Positions 1 to 9,353 of a DNA stretch of 64,000 bases are shown here, piece by piece (the first letter of the stretch is position 1; the number at the start of each line of letters is the position of its first letter). The stretch is from Planktotalea sp. (lineage in GTDB: Bacteria > Pseudomonadota > Alphaproteobacteria > Rhodobacterales > Rhodobacteraceae). Below the pieces are notes generated by a model. The model saw nothing but the letters and a program-made list of their open reading frames with translations. It made no database searches and was not told the DNA's origin. The stretch is taken from contig NZ_JABBAL010000030.1 of NCBI RefSeq assembly GCF_018607995.1, positions 434,001 through 498,000 on the forward strand, given 5' to 3'. The position numbers and the translations under genes are program-made.

Positions 1-982
1 CCAGCATCAATTGCTCTGTCAGGCTTTCCGGTGAGAAACTGGCTTCTGGCATCAAAATTGCTGCGCCTGCTTCAGTCAGACCACGCGCATTTGCGGATTG
101 ATGATCCGCGGTTGCTGCCGCGAACGGAACAAGGATCGACGGGCGTCCAATGACGGAAATGTCGGCGACAGAAGAAGCCCCTGCGCGACTGATCACCAAT
201 TGCGCTTCGCTCATGCGATTTGGAACATCTTTAAAAAAGGGTTGCACATCGGCGCTGATGCCGTGCTCTGCGTAATACTCTGCCACACGCTGCTCGTCCT
301 CATCGCGCGCTTGATGGCTGACTCGGAGGTTTTGCAGGATTTCCAACGGCAAAGCGGCAATGGCTGGGGGGACAACATCCGACAGGATCCGCGCTCCTTG
401 AGAGCCTCCCATGACAAGTAAGCTCATTGGGTAACCCCCAGGAGGAATGTAGCCTGCGCCCGCACGATCAAGCACAGTTGCGCGCACGGGATTGCCCGTG
501 TGATGCGCCTCGATGCCCGCAGGCAATTCTGTCGGCCAAGTGCCGCAAGCAATGCTATCCACACGTTTCGCGAAGACCTGATTCACGCGACCAAGCACTC
601 CGTTTTGTTCATGGATCATGCGCGGCCGGCGTAAAATGGTTGCGGCCGCGAGCGCGGGAATGGACGGATATCCACCAAAGCCGACAACGACCGTTGGCTT
701 GTCGCCAAGTATCTTGAAGATCGAACCGATAACACCGCCTGCAATGCGCGGCAGCACCGCAAGCTTGGCCAAAACCCCACCGCGCGCGAAAGTGGCGCTG
801 GCAATTTGTTCGATCTCCACCGTGTGAGGAAAGCCGCCTGTATAGCGCGCGCCGCGTGCATCTGTGCTGAGCTTAACGCGCCAGCCTTTGCGCAACATGT
901 GTTCGGCCAAAGCTTGAGCCGGAAACATATGGCCGCCCGTGCCACCAGCTGCGATCACCAAAAGGGGTGTTTTGTCACTCAT
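1..982 (-). CDS. murG: UDP-GlcNAc : lipid I N-acetylglucosaminyltransferase MurG, 3' end cut by window edge
   Basis: MurG adds GlcNAc to lipid I on the inner face of the cytoplasmic membrane, making lipid II for peptidoglycan. The frame read from 982 starts [20 protein letters not shown], with the glycine-rich GGTGGH loop near residue 14. It then shows FGGYPS, HEQN, GGSQGA and SRAGASS, all hallmarks of the GT28 family, and ADHQSANA near the end. About 327 codons are inside the window, so roughly the last 30-40 are missing. The ATG overlaps the ftsW stop by one base (TGATG), so the two genes are translationally coupled. Product identity is very secure. Confidence 0.96.
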   Translation of the reverse strand, partial: MSDKTPLLVIAAGGTGGHMFPAQALAEHMLRKGWRVKLSTDARGARYTGGFPHTVEIEQIASATFARGGVLAKLAVLPRIAGGVIGSIFKILGDKPTVVVGFGGYPSIPALAAATILRRPRMIHEQNGVLGRVNQVFAKRVDSIACGTWPTELPAGIEAHHTGNPVRATVLDRAGAGYIPPGGYPMSLLVMGGSQGARILSDVVPPAIAALPLEILQNLRVSHQARDEDEQRVAEYYAEHGISADVQPFFKDVPNRMSEAQLVISRAGASSVADISVIGRPSILVPFAAATADHQSANARGLTEAGAAILMPEASFSPESLTEQLML

Positions 983-2145
983 CACTTACGTCCTCGAAGA
1001 AGATCACCGATTTGGCCCTGTGGCCGAGTGCGCGTGAGGGCCAAAAGCATGCCAACTGCAATACCACCTGCAATCAAAGACGAGCCACCGTAGCTGACGA
1101 AGGGTAGCGTCATGCCTTTCGCGGGCAACAAACGCACTGCTACGCCAAGATTGATCATCGCTTGCACCGTGAACATGCAGGCCAGACCTGTGCCTGCGAG
1201 GCGGATAAACGGATCACGTTCGCGCATGAGGCGCAAAAGGGAACACACGATGATAATCGTGTAGACCACAATGATGCAAAGCACGAGGAAGAGGCCATAT
1301 TCTTCTGCCGCGACCGCGATGATAAAGTCGGTGTGCGCGTCGGGCAGCGACCATTTCACTTCGCCCTCCCCCACACCGACGCCAAAGAAACCACCCTCGC
1401 GGATCGCGTTGCTGGCGTAGCCTAGCTGCGTTGTCGGATCCACATCTGTTGAGAGGAACCCGTCAATACGACGCGCGAAATGTTCTGAGTTATTGTAAGC
1501 AACCATGCCGCCTGCGACGACAAGACCCGCCATGCCAAGGAGAAGCGTCATGGGGGCCCCTGCCACGAAATACATGACACCCCAACCGAACAAGATCAGA
1601 GAGGCTTGCCCGAAATCAGGCTGCATCACGAGGATCAGAACGATCGTTATGGTCAACATAAAGGACCAGAGGCGTCCAGGAGGTCCGCCAATTTCTTGCG
1701 AGGCCGCCATCATCCAAGCGGCCACAATAATGAAGCCAGGTTTGAGAAATTCGGAAGGCTGCACCGATGCGAACCCCAAGGAGTACCAGCGTGTGGCCCC
1801 TTTGCCGAAGTCCGTGCCGAAGAACGGCAACAAGATCAACGCGATGAAAGCAGCCACAAAGCCAAGCACCGCAAGACGGCGCACGACAACGGGGTTGAGC
1901 ATAGATGTGATAAACATCGCAGTAAGCGCGAGACTACCAAAGAACGCTTGCCTTTGAACGTAGTGAAACGGCTCGAAGCCGTTCTTAGCCGCGAGAGGCG
2001 GAGATGCGGCAAGGCCGAGCAAAAGACCAATACCGAAGAGAATGAGAATGCAAGAGATCGACCATTTGTCGACCGTGCGCCACCACTTTGGAAGAATAGG
2101 CTCGCCATCCCGCACGGGGACGCTGCCATACACCATTTCTGTCAT
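982..2145 (-). CDS. ftsW: Peptidoglycan glycosyltransferase / division protein FtsW
   Basis: A SEDS-family septal peptidoglycan polymerase of 387 residues, working in the inner membrane with its partner PBP (FtsI) at the division site. About ten hydrophobic segments are visible, and the family signature [11 protein letters not shown] lies near residue 345. The N-terminus is cytoplasmic-looking ([16 protein letters not shown]) before the first membrane segment near residue 30. It is immediately upstream of murG, the usual division-cell-wall order. The upstream neighbour is divergent, so a promoter is expected in the gap 2146-2362. No clear consensus promoter was identified there. Confidence 0.95.
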   Translation of the reverse strand: MTEMVYGSVPVRDGEPILPKWWRTVDKWSISCILILFGIGLLLGLAASPPLAAKNGFEPFHYVQRQAFFGSLALTAMFITSMLNPVVVRRLAVLGFVAAFIALILLPFFGTDFGKGATRWYSLGFASVQPSEFLKPGFIIVAAWMMAASQEIGGPPGRLWSFMLTITIVLILVMQPDFGQASLILFGWGVMYFVAGAPMTLLLGMAGLVVAGGMVAYNNSEHFARRIDGFLSTDVDPTTQLGYASNAIREGGFFGVGVGEGEVKWSLPDAHTDFIIAVAAEEYGLFLVLCIIVVYTIIIVCSLLRLMRERDPFIRLAGTGLACMFTVQAMINLGVAVRLLPAKGMTLPFVSYGGSSLIAGGIAVGMLLALTRTRPQGQIGDLLRGRK

Positions 2146-2362
2146 AGATCACCGCTGATCGTTGCCTCTTTCATGTCCCGTTTGCCAGGATCTAAACTCT
2201 GTTTAGCGAATCAGTGATTCGAATGCCAGCTTTGTTTGCTATTAAGCGAATTGCCGCAAAGTGGCATGCTTGATGTGCATGGCCAAGCCTATCCGAATTG
2301 CCTACGGCGAAAGTTTATCTCAAAAAATGAAGAGGCTTGAGTTTGCAGGTCTTCGCGTGCAG

Positions 2363-3556
2363 ATGAAGGATATGGATTTTGACACGATCATTATTGGCGC
2401 GGGCGCTGCGGGCATGATGTGTGCTGCGCATTCTGGTGGTCGCACCTTGGTGCTTGATCACGCAAAAGCTGCAGGTGAGAAAATACGCATCTCAGGCGGT
2501 GGGCGTTGTAATTTTACTAATTTAGGAGCTTCAAGCGCCAATTTTATCTCTCAAAACGCGCATTTTTGCAAGTCCGCCCTTAGCCGATATACGCAATGGG
2601 ACTTCCTAGACCTGATCGCAAAGTATGAGATTACTTGGCATGAGAAGACCTTGGGGCAATTGTTTTGTGACGGATCTGCAAAGCAGATTGTTGCGATGTT
2701 GCTGGAGGAAATGAAGTGTGCAGGCGCTGATTTGTGGCTGAATGCGTCGGTCAAACAGGTGGATCATGACGGCAGAGCCTATCGTTTATCGGTTTTTTGT
2801 GACGGTAAAAGCATTGATCTGAGTGCGCGTAATTTGGTGCTAGCAAGCGGTGGAAAATCGATCCCGAAGATGGGAGCTACTGGGCTTGCCTATGATATTG
2901 CTCGGCAATTCGGGCTTGGCTTAACGGACATTCGCCCTGCCCTCGTGCCGCTCACCTTTTCGGATCAACGCTACGCCGCGATTTCTGGGGTCAGTGCGCC
3001 CTCGCGGGTGTCGGCGAATGGCACCGCTTTTGAAGAAGCCACTTTGTTTACCCATCGCGGCCTATCAGGACCTGCGATTTTGCAAGCCTCCTCCTATTGG
3101 CTCGACGGGGATCCGGTGGTTTTAGATATTGATCCGAATGGCAGCTTGTTTGAGGCCTTGCGCACTGCGCGGCAGGCGCAGGGCAAGAAAGATATAACAA
3201 CGATTTTGACGCAGTCTTATCCGGCTCGATTAGTGCAGCACTTGAGCGAAGAAATGGGTATTGGCGGCCGGATCGGCGATCAGTCAGATCGAGCTTTGCA
3301 AGAGCTGTGTGACAAGCTCAGAAATTGGTCCCAGGTGCCAACGGGCAGCGAAGGGTATCGTACTGCGGAAGTCACTTTGGGTGGCATTGGCACAGATCAC
3401 GTTTCATCGAAAACGATGGAGGCGAAGGCGAAAAAAGGGCTTTATGTGATAGGTGAGGCAATTGATGTAACCGGTTGGCTTGGTGGATATAATTTTCAAT
3501 GGGCATGGTCGAGTGGCTGGGCCGCAGGTACGGCTGTAGCCGCCACTTTGAATTAG
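2363..3556 (+). CDS. NAD(P)/FAD-dependent oxidoreductase, BaiN/RdsA (HI0933-like) family
   Basis: A 397-residue flavoprotein of the HI0933/BaiN family; the physiological substrate is unknown for most members. The N-terminal dinucleotide fold reads IIIGAGAAGMMCA, followed by GGGRCNFTN, a family signature. The C-terminus GLYVIGEAIDVTGWLGGYN is the conserved closing FAD segment. The reading frame is open from 2261, but similarity begins only at MKDMDFDTIIIG, so I placed the start at the ATG at 2363; the ATG at 2372 is an alternative. Its stop overlaps the stop of the convergent SDR gene (TTAG shared), so there is no room for a terminator between them. Confidence 0.88.
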   Translation: MKDMDFDTIIIGAGAAGMMCAAHSGGRTLVLDHAKAAGEKIRISGGGRCNFTNLGASSANFISQNAHFCKSALSRYTQWDFLDLIAKYEITWHEKTLGQLFCDGSAKQIVAMLLEEMKCAGADLWLNASVKQVDHDGRAYRLSVFCDGKSIDLSARNLVLASGGKSIPKMGATGLAYDIARQFGLGLTDIRPALVPLTFSDQRYAAISGVSAPSRVSANGTAFEEATLFTHRGLSGPAILQASSYWLDGDPVVLDIDPNGSLFEALRTARQAQGKKDITTILTQSYPARLVQHLSEEMGIGGRIGDQSDRALQELCDKLRNWSQVPTGSEGYRTAEVTLGGIGTDHVSSKTMEAKAKKGLYVIGEAIDVTGWLGGYNFQWAWSSGWAAGTAVAATLN

Positions 3557-4311
3557 ATCTTCGGGTCGGGATTCTCAGTGTGACCGTCAACCGCTATGAC
3601 CTGACCGGAGACCAAACGCGCAGCATCACTACCCAAGAACACCGCCATGTTTGCGATATCTTGTGCGGTGACAAATGAGCCCATGGATGTGCCGCTTGCG
3701 TAGCCTTGATAGACTTCATCGCGCGTCGTGTTTTTTGCTGCCGCTTCACGGGTGAGAACCCCTTCCATACGCGGGCCTTCCACCGCCCCTGGGCAAATCG
3801 CATTGGCGCGAATGCCATGCGGTCCCAGCTCCATCGCGAGGGTTTTCATCAGGCCGATTACCCCCCATTTTGCCGCCGCATAGGGAGCGCGATTTGGATA
3901 GCCGTATTGGCCTGCAGTTGAAGAAATCAAGATGAGTGCGCCTTTGCCCGCGCGCTTCATCAAAGGGGCTGCGTATTTCGCGCTCAGGAATGCGCCACCT
4001 AAAGTGGTTGAAACGCAGGTATTCCAGTCCGCCCACACGACATTTTCGACTTTTGCGGTTGGCCCTGCAACGCCCGCATTGGCACAGACCACATCTACAG
4101 TGCCCCAGACAGCAGCGATTTCGTCAAACAAAGCACACATTTGCGCATCATTAGCAACATCCACACAAGATTTGCGCCAGCTCGCTGGGCAGGATTGCAG
4201 CGCGTCTTTATCAATATCTGTGATCCAGACCTCACTACCTGATGCGGCGAAGGCCGCAGCCAAAGCATAGCCAATGCCTTTAGCCCCTGCTGTGATGAGA
4301 ACGAGCGTCAT
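3553..4311 (-). CDS. SDR-family oxidoreductase, last gene of the carnitine operon
   Basis: A classical short-chain dehydrogenase of 252 residues. It has a GAKGIG cofactor motif near residue 8, NAG near 77, catalytic Ser in ISSTAG and the YAAAK catalytic Tyr/Lys pair near residue 146. Substrate cannot be read from sequence. Its ATG overlaps the stop of the carnitine dehydrogenase gene (ATGA), so it is co-translated with that pathway. One inference is that it handles the acetoacetate/3-hydroxybutyrate released by carnitine cleavage, or another hydroxy-acyl intermediate. It could also be an unrelated passenger. Confidence 0.85.
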   Translation of the reverse strand: MTLVLITAGAKGIGYALAAAFAASGSEVWITDIDKDALQSCPASWRKSCVDVANDAQMCALFDEIAAVWGTVDVVCANAGVAGPTAKVENVVWADWNTCVSTTLGGAFLSAKYAAPLMKRAGKGALILISSTAGQYGYPNRAPYAAAKWGVIGLMKTLAMELGPHGIRANAICPGAVEGPRMEGVLTREAAAKNTTRDEVYQGYASGTSMGSFVTAQDIANMAVFLGSDAARLVSGQVIAVDGHTENPDPKI

Positions 4312-5777
4312 TTTCGCACGCCAACCGACGCTCCCGCCGCATCTGGGCGTGGCAAAGCGCTGTGACCTTGGGCGATACGGGTCAGGTTAGCTTCAATCGC
4401 AGCGCTTGGCGCAGAAGGACGGCGCGTTTCCAAGCTTACGTGGATCAACATATGCTCTCCCGTCGCCAAGAGGCGCGCCCCGTCATACATTTCATGCCAC
4501 AGGTGCATTTTCTTACCGTCGCCCAACAAGACCTGCGTGCGTACCTCGATGCGCGTGCCCGCGTGGACCTCGTCGATATGGCGGATATGAGTTTCGGCGG
4601 TGAAATAACTGCCGCCCGTCGCGATGTAATCCGCGTCGCAGCCCACCAGCTCCATAAAGCGATCCGTGGCATCGCCGAAAGCCTGCAGATAGCGCGCTTC
4701 GTTCATGTGGCCGTTGTAATCGGTCCAATCGAGGGGAACCGTACGTTTCGATGTGACCACATGCTGGGTCGGATCTATGTCTGCAGCCATTGCGTCCATG
4801 CCGCTGAGCGCCGCGAGTGTTTGATCGTGGGCCTTCGTGGTCGCACCCGCCCCCCAATTGCCCGCGCGCAGCGAACGGATGATGCCAACGAGATTGCTAT
4901 CGCGCACGCGCTCAAGGTCACGCGGACTGAGTGCACCGGACTGCGTATCACATTGATCGCCCACCATTTCGACAAAATCATCTGTAAGATCAGGCACATC
5001 CATCAGTTTCGTCCAAGGCCATTTGAGGCAAGGGCCGAACATCGCAAGCATTGCACGCATACCGCCTTCGCCGCCCGCAAGGTGGAAGGTTTGCATCGTG
5101 CCCATCTGCGCCCAGCGAAGGCCGGGGCCGTAGGCGATTGCTGCATCGAGTTCCTCTGCGGTAGCGACCTCATCCTTAAGCAGCCAGAGCGCTTCGCGCC
5201 AAAGCGCTTCTTGTAGGCGGTCGGAGAGGAAGCCTTCGATCTCGACACGACAATGAAGCGGATGCATGCCGATGGAGCTGTAAAGGGCCTTGGCTTTTTC
5301 AATATTAGCAGAGTCAGTTTTCTGGCCTGCAACCAGTTCGACCAGAGGCAACAGATAGACCGGATTGAATGGATGCGCGACGATCAATCGTTCGGGGTAT
5401 TGCAGTTGGCTTTGCAGATCAGTCGGCATAATGCCGGAGGTTGAGGACGCGATGATGCCCGTTGAGTTGGCGGCCTCAATCTCTGCATAGACGCTGTGTT
5501 TTACATCCAACCGCTCAGGCACAGCTTCGACGATCAGATCGCAGCCTGAAACAGTATCTGAGATTTTGTTACAATGGGTTAGCGAGCCTTCTTTAGGCAG
5601 CTCGACATCAGTTAACCCTGGCAAAGCGCGACGTGCATTTTCAAGAACGGAGCCGATCTTGCGCTCGGAATCCGGATCAGGATCATAGAGACGCACATTC
5701 CAGCCGTTCAACATGAAACGAGCGGCCCAACCGCCCCCAATGACGCCGCCACCGACGATTGCTACACCTCTAGTCAT
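4308..5777 (-). CDS. Carnitine 3-dehydrogenase fused to a betainyl-CoA thioesterase domain
   Basis: A 489-residue two-domain protein. Residues 1 to about 320 are a 3-hydroxyacyl-CoA-dehydrogenase-type fold: Rossmann loop GGGVIGGGWA at 9-18 and HPFNPVYLLPLVE at 135-147, as in L-carnitine dehydrogenases, which oxidise carnitine to 3-dehydrocarnitine with NAD. Residues from about 340 form a hotdog thioesterase with the 4HBT-type motif DYNGHMNEA at 353-361. Known carnitine pathways use a separate or fused thioesterase to release glycine betaine from betainyl-CoA. Nine bases separate it from the lipocalin gene. The adjacent BKACE gene makes the carnitine assignment strong. Confidence 0.9.
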   Translation of the reverse strand: MTRGVAIVGGGVIGGGWAARFMLNGWNVRLYDPDPDSERKIGSVLENARRALPGLTDVELPKEGSLTHCNKISDTVSGCDLIVEAVPERLDVKHSVYAEIEAANSTGIIASSTSGIMPTDLQSQLQYPERLIVAHPFNPVYLLPLVELVAGQKTDSANIEKAKALYSSIGMHPLHCRVEIEGFLSDRLQEALWREALWLLKDEVATAEELDAAIAYGPGLRWAQMGTMQTFHLAGGEGGMRAMLAMFGPCLKWPWTKLMDVPDLTDDFVEMVGDQCDTQSGALSPRDLERVRDSNLVGIIRSLRAGNWGAGATTKAHDQTLAALSGMDAMAADIDPTQHVVTSKRTVPLDWTDYNGHMNEARYLQAFGDATDRFMELVGCDADYIATGGSYFTAETHIRHIDEVHAGTRIEVRTQVLLGDGKKMHLWHEMYDGARLLATGEHMLIHVSLETRRPSAPSAAIEANLTRIAQGHSALPRPDAAGASVGVRK

Positions 5778-5786
5778 GCCTTGATC

Positions 5787-6329
5787 CTATTTCTGAAGAA
5801 CGTCTTCTAATTGAATGACATCATATCCATTTTTAGAGAGTACAACTTCCGCCTTGGCGCGCTCTTTCGCATTAATGCGCGGGGTGCGCGCCAAAATCCA
5901 GCCGGTTGTTCCTTTCGGGCTGCCCACCACCGCGAGGCTGTAATCAGGGGCCACATAGAGCACCCAATAGTCGCCACGCGCGAAGGGAAGCCAAGGCACA
6001 AAGTTCACCGACAAGCGCCCCGGCGCTTCGACACGAGCACTTCCGTCTGCAACCTCAACCTTGCCGTTTAGGGTGCTTTTGCGGCACGTGTTGAGCACCC
6101 GCACATCGCCGTCTGCACGCATTGAATATTCGGCCGTGACCCCGACACATCCGCGTTCAAACCGGTTCGGAAAACGGGCAATTTCATACCATTTCCCAAG
6201 ATATTTTTTCAAATCCAGCCCCGCCTGAACTGCCATTGGAACAGAGCGGTCACGGTAGTTCGCTGCTTCGGCTTGAACCGCAAAACTGATGAAGGCCGCC
6301 GCGATGAGGGTGTTAAGAATAATACGCAT
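5787..6329 (-). CDS. Lipocalin family protein (Blc-like), exported
   Basis: A 180-residue bacterial lipocalin. The start at 6329 is chosen because AAGG lies upstream and it is followed directly by a signal peptide (hydrophobic core near residues 4-17, AEA cleavage motif near 24). The first lipocalin block is clear: YLGKWYEIARFPNRFERGC, followed by VNFVPWLPFARGDYWVL. There is no lipobox cysteine at the cleavage site, so it is probably periplasmic rather than a lipoprotein such as E. coli Blc. It sits inside the carnitine operon with 10- and 9-base gaps on its two sides. This suggests ligand or membrane-lipid handling linked to choline/carnitine compounds, which is only an inference. Confidence 0.85.
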   Translation of the reverse strand: MRIILNTLIAAAFISFAVQAEAANYRDRSVPMAVQAGLDLKKYLGKWYEIARFPNRFERGCVGVTAEYSMRADGDVRVLNTCRKSTLNGKVEVADGSARVEAPGRLSVNFVPWLPFARGDYWVLYVAPDYSLAVVGSPKGTTGWILARTPRINAKERAKAEVVLSKNGYDVIQLEDVLQK

Positions 6330-6339
6330 GATAATACCT

Positions 6340-7251
6340 TTAGGTAGCAGGTGCGCGTTTGGTGAGGCCAAGCTTTTGCCGCACAGCCTCAGGTCCGATG
6401 ACGCGCGCGCCCATGTTTTCGATAATTGTCACTGCGCGATCAACCAATTGTTCATTTGTTGCGAGCACACCTTTTTCGAGCCATAGATTGTCCTCTAATC
6501 CGACCCGTACATTGCCCCCTGCCAAGACCGATGCTGCGACATATGCCATCTGATTACGACCTAGACCAAAGCCGCTAAACGTCCAATCGTCGGGAACATT
6601 ATTCACCATTGCCATGAATGTATTTAGATCATCAGGTGCGCCCCAAGGCACTCCCATGCACAGCTGCACAAGCGCCGGGCTATCAAGCACGCCGTCTGCA
6701 ACCAATTGTTTTGCATACCAGAGATGTCCAGTGTCAAAAGCTTCGATTTCAGGCTTCACACCAAGCTTGGTCATCATACCACCCATTGCCGTTAACATGC
6801 CCGGGGTATTTGTCATGACGTAGTCAGCTTCCGCGAAATTCATTGTGCCGCAATCCAAGGTGCAAATTTCCGGCAAACACTCAGCGATATGAGCCACACG
6901 TTCGCTTGCGCCGATCATGTCTGTGCCTGCGGCTGTTGGAAAAGGCTTCTCTGCACTGCCGAAAATGATGTCGCCACCCATGCCTGCGGTCAGGTTTAGA
7001 ATCACGTCCACGTCTGCATCGCGGATACGGTCTGTGACCTCGCGGTAGTAGGTAAAATCACGCGAAGGTGCGCCGCTTTCAGGATCGCGCACATGGCAAT
7101 GTGCAACAGCAGCCCCTGCTTTGGCAGCCGCGATGGCGCTATCGGCGATCTGTTTGGGGGAACGTGGAACATGGGGGCTGCGATCTTGCGTCCCGCCCGA
7201 CCCTGTCACGGCGCATGTGATAAATACTTCGCGGTTCATTGTGAGAGGCAT
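6340..7251 (-). CDS. Beta-keto acid cleavage enzyme (BKACE), dehydrocarnitine cleavage type
   Basis: A 303-residue BKACE (formerly DUF849) enzyme. In carnitine degradation, members transfer the betainyl group of dehydrocarnitine to CoA from acetyl-CoA, giving betainyl-CoA and acetoacetate. The zinc ligands HCH lie at residues 51-53 (GAAVAHCHVRDPESG), and NLTAGMGGD and FDTGHLWYA follow. The start at 7251 has GGAAAG about eight bases upstream. The open frame extends to 7368 but without similarity. It is first in the operon BKACE - lipocalin - carnitine dehydrogenase/thioesterase - SDR. The substrate call rests on that context. Confidence 0.88.
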   Translation of the reverse strand: MPLTMNREVFITCAVTGSGGTQDRSPHVPRSPKQIADSAIAAAKAGAAVAHCHVRDPESGAPSRDFTYYREVTDRIRDADVDVILNLTAGMGGDIIFGSAEKPFPTAAGTDMIGASERVAHIAECLPEICTLDCGTMNFAEADYVMTNTPGMLTAMGGMMTKLGVKPEIEAFDTGHLWYAKQLVADGVLDSPALVQLCMGVPWGAPDDLNTFMAMVNNVPDDWTFSGFGLGRNQMAYVAASVLAGGNVRVGLEDNLWLEKGVLATNEQLVDRAVTIIENMGARVIGPEAVRQKLGLTKRAPAT

Positions 7252-7453
7252 AGGCTCAAGCTTTCCAGAAATGATTTGGGCCACGTTGCCGCGAAACGCC
7301 AAGATGCGAAACCACAAAAACGACGTCGCTTGGCGCTTTGCCCTTTTATGACGAAATGTGGTGCGCAAATTGTAAAGGCGGGCTGTCGTTTAGTGCGCTT
7401 TTGAGTAGTAGATCTGAATTCTGGCCGGATGACGATATTGCGGCCAAGGCTGT

Positions 7454-8074
7454 TTACGGCTGACGCTCAAGCTCGAGCAAGGCGCGTTTGCGCCACAAGC
7501 CGCCCGCATATCCGGTCAAGGATCCATCCGCGCCGATCACACGGTGGCAGGGGATCAGAATTGCGATTTGATTGGCACCGTTCGCGCGCGCAACCGCCCG
7601 CGTCGCGGTCGGATTGCCCAACGTTATCGACAAATCCCCGTAGCTGGTCGTTGTGCCAAAGGGCAACTTGAGCAAGGCGGTCCAAACGCTTTTGGTGAAA
7701 TCTGTCCCGTGCAACACCATCGGAATGGAGAAATTTGAGAGCGACGTCGCGAAATAGGCCCCGAGTTGATCGTGCAAATTGCGTGTGATCTGGGTTTGAC
7801 CCGTTGCAATGGATCCCAAAGACGCGCCCAATTTACGCAGCTCTTTTGGCAGCTCTTTACGATCTGCGAATTCAAGTAAGTGCAAATGGGTCGCGTCACA
7901 CACAGCGACCATCGTGCCAACTGGCGTTTCAATCGGGTGCGCGAACAGCTTGGCCGCCCCTTTTTGCGTTCCCATCCAGTGACTAAGCGTCCTAGAAAAA
8001 TCCTGTGCGCTTTTAAATGCGGGCTCGACCTTTGGGGTTGGTACTGATCCTAAATCAAAGCCGAGCTGCTCCAT
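7454..8074 (-). CDS. Methylated-DNA-[protein]-cysteine S-methyltransferase (Ogt/Ada type)
   Basis: A suicide DNA-repair protein that takes methyl groups from O6-methylguanine. The acceptor cysteine is C176 within IPCHRVIG, preceded by the DNA-binding segment TSYGDLSITLGNPTATRAVARANG and followed by the closing GGLWRKRALLELE. At 206 residues it is longer than a minimal Ogt: the first 45 or so residues match nothing I recognise, and there is no AraC/Ada regulatory domain. It begins three bases after the stop of the aldo/keto reductase gene and is probably co-transcribed with it. Confidence 0.9.
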   Translation of the reverse strand: MEQLGFDLGSVPTPKVEPAFKSAQDFSRTLSHWMGTQKGAAKLFAHPIETPVGTMVAVCDATHLHLLEFADRKELPKELRKLGASLGSIATGQTQITRNLHDQLGAYFATSLSNFSIPMVLHGTDFTKSVWTALLKLPFGTTTSYGDLSITLGNPTATRAVARANGANQIAILIPCHRVIGADGSLTGYAGGLWRKRALLELERQP

Positions 8075-8077
8075 CGC

Positions 8078-9121
8078 TCAATACACCTGCGGATGCTGGC
8101 GGTGCGCCTGGTTGAGATCGTCAAGCACCTCTTGGCTGAGAGTCACATCGACGGATCCAAGCGCATGTTTGAGTTGAGTCGTGCGCGTTGCCCCGAAGAT
8201 CGCGGATGCCATAAAGGGCCGTGTGCGACACCACGCGAGTGCCATATGAACTGGATCCAGCCCATGTTTTTGCGCGATTGCAAGATAGGCATCGACGGCA
8301 GGGAAGACACGGGCCGTGACACGTCCGCCAAGCCCATCTGACACGCTTAGGCGAGACCCATCGGGCACAGCTCCACCTTGATATTTTCCGGTTAGCAAGC
8401 CCGTTGCCAAGGGGGAAAAAGCCAGCAAGCCGACGTTTTCGTTCACACTGAGTTCTGCGAGGTCGGTGTCATAGAGCCTACAGAGCAGCGAATATTCGTT
8501 TTGGATCGATGCGACGCGCGGGCCAAGACCTGCCTCGGACAGGCGCAACCACTCGGATGTGCCCCACGCGCTTTCATTGCTGAGACCGAACGAACGAATT
8601 TTCCCAGCATCTACAGCGGCTTGCAACGCTTCAAGCGTTTCGATCATATGATCTAAGATTGCGGCGCGGTTCTGCTTCGAGGGATCAAAGGTCCAATTCT
8701 GGCGAAACATGTAGGAGCCACGATTGGGCCAATGAAACTGGTAAAGATCAATGTAATCCGTCTGCAAACGTTCCAGCGAACCGTCGATCGCTTCAGGAAT
8801 GCTGGCTGCGGAAATGCCCGCTTTGTTGCGAATATGATCCCAACCATTGCCGGAGTGTTTTGTCGCGACGATCACATCATCGCGCCGCCCTGTCTTCGCG
8901 AGCCACGTGCCAACAACGCGTTCGCTGTCACCCTGCGTCTCAGCGCTGATTGGATTGACCGGATACATTTCCGCGGTGTCGAGAAAATTCAAGCCCGCAT
9001 CGAGCGAGATATCAATCTGCTCATGCCCTTCCGCTTCGGGCGTTTGGGTGCCGAAGGTCATCGTCCCAAGGCATAGCTCAGGCACGATGATTCCAGTTCT
9101 GCCAAGCGGGTTCATTTTCAT
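8078..9121 (-). CDS. Aldo/keto reductase
   Basis: A 347-residue NADPH-dependent aldo/keto reductase of the Tas/YghZ-like subgroup. It shows the N-terminal MKMNPLGRTG strand and the catalytic tetrad context LDTAEMYPVN with VIATKHSGN. IDLYQFHWPNR and AFSPLATGLLTGKY follow. The start at 9121 is set by GGAG seven bases upstream; the frame runs to 9142 in-frame but that would place the Shine-Dalgarno inside the gene. Substrate unknown. It leads a two-gene unit with the methyltransferase gene. Confidence 0.9.
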   Translation of the reverse strand: MKMNPLGRTGIIVPELCLGTMTFGTQTPEAEGHEQIDISLDAGLNFLDTAEMYPVNPISAETQGDSERVVGTWLAKTGRRDDVIVATKHSGNGWDHIRNKAGISAASIPEAIDGSLERLQTDYIDLYQFHWPNRGSYMFRQNWTFDPSKQNRAAILDHMIETLEALQAAVDAGKIRSFGLSNESAWGTSEWLRLSEAGLGPRVASIQNEYSLLCRLYDTDLAELSVNENVGLLAFSPLATGLLTGKYQGGAVPDGSRLSVSDGLGGRVTARVFPAVDAYLAIAQKHGLDPVHMALAWCRTRPFMASAIFGATRTTQLKHALGSVDVTLSQEVLDDLNQAHRQHPQVY

Positions 9122-9198
9122 ATTAACACTCCGGTTCGTCAAATTTTATAAATCGTACGCTATTGATCTTGAGTCAAAAAGTTTAAAGACTCTTCCAA

Positions 9199-9267
9199 TT
9201 AGCGATCGCATGCTGCGAGAAACAGTGTTGTGAGTGCCATCGTAAATGTGATCTTAAGATTGATCAT
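9199..9267 (-). CDS. 22-residue micro-lipoprotein (signal peptide plus lipobox, almost no mature part)
   Basis: A tiny gene, easily missed. AGGAG sits seven bases before an ATG at 9267. The 22 codons encode a basic-then-hydrophobic signal segment (MINLKITFTMALTTLF) ending in the lipobox LAAC, then D-R and a TAA stop. The lipidated cysteine would be residue 20, leaving a mature peptide of three residues (CDR). Aspartate at +2 would, by the E. coli rule, favour inner-membrane retention. It resembles entericidin-type mini-lipoproteins in design only; no homology is claimed. It stands alone between the divergent-side intergenic DNA of the aldo/keto reductase and the rhomboid gene. It could also be the surviving 5' end of a larger lipoprotein gene. 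Confidence 0.55.
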   Translation of the reverse strand: MINLKITFTMALTTLFLAACDR

Positions 9268-9353
9268 TTTGGATCTCCTGATGGTCTAAAAATTCAAAAA
9301 ACTATGGGGCAGCCTACTTCTGACGACAAGCGATTCTGCCGCGTTGGGCAGTG

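Noticed and set aside
4362..5216. A 284-codon plus-strand frame inside the carnitine dehydrogenase gene
   Set aside because: Antisense to a clearly conserved two-domain gene; no domain or ribosome-binding site of its own.
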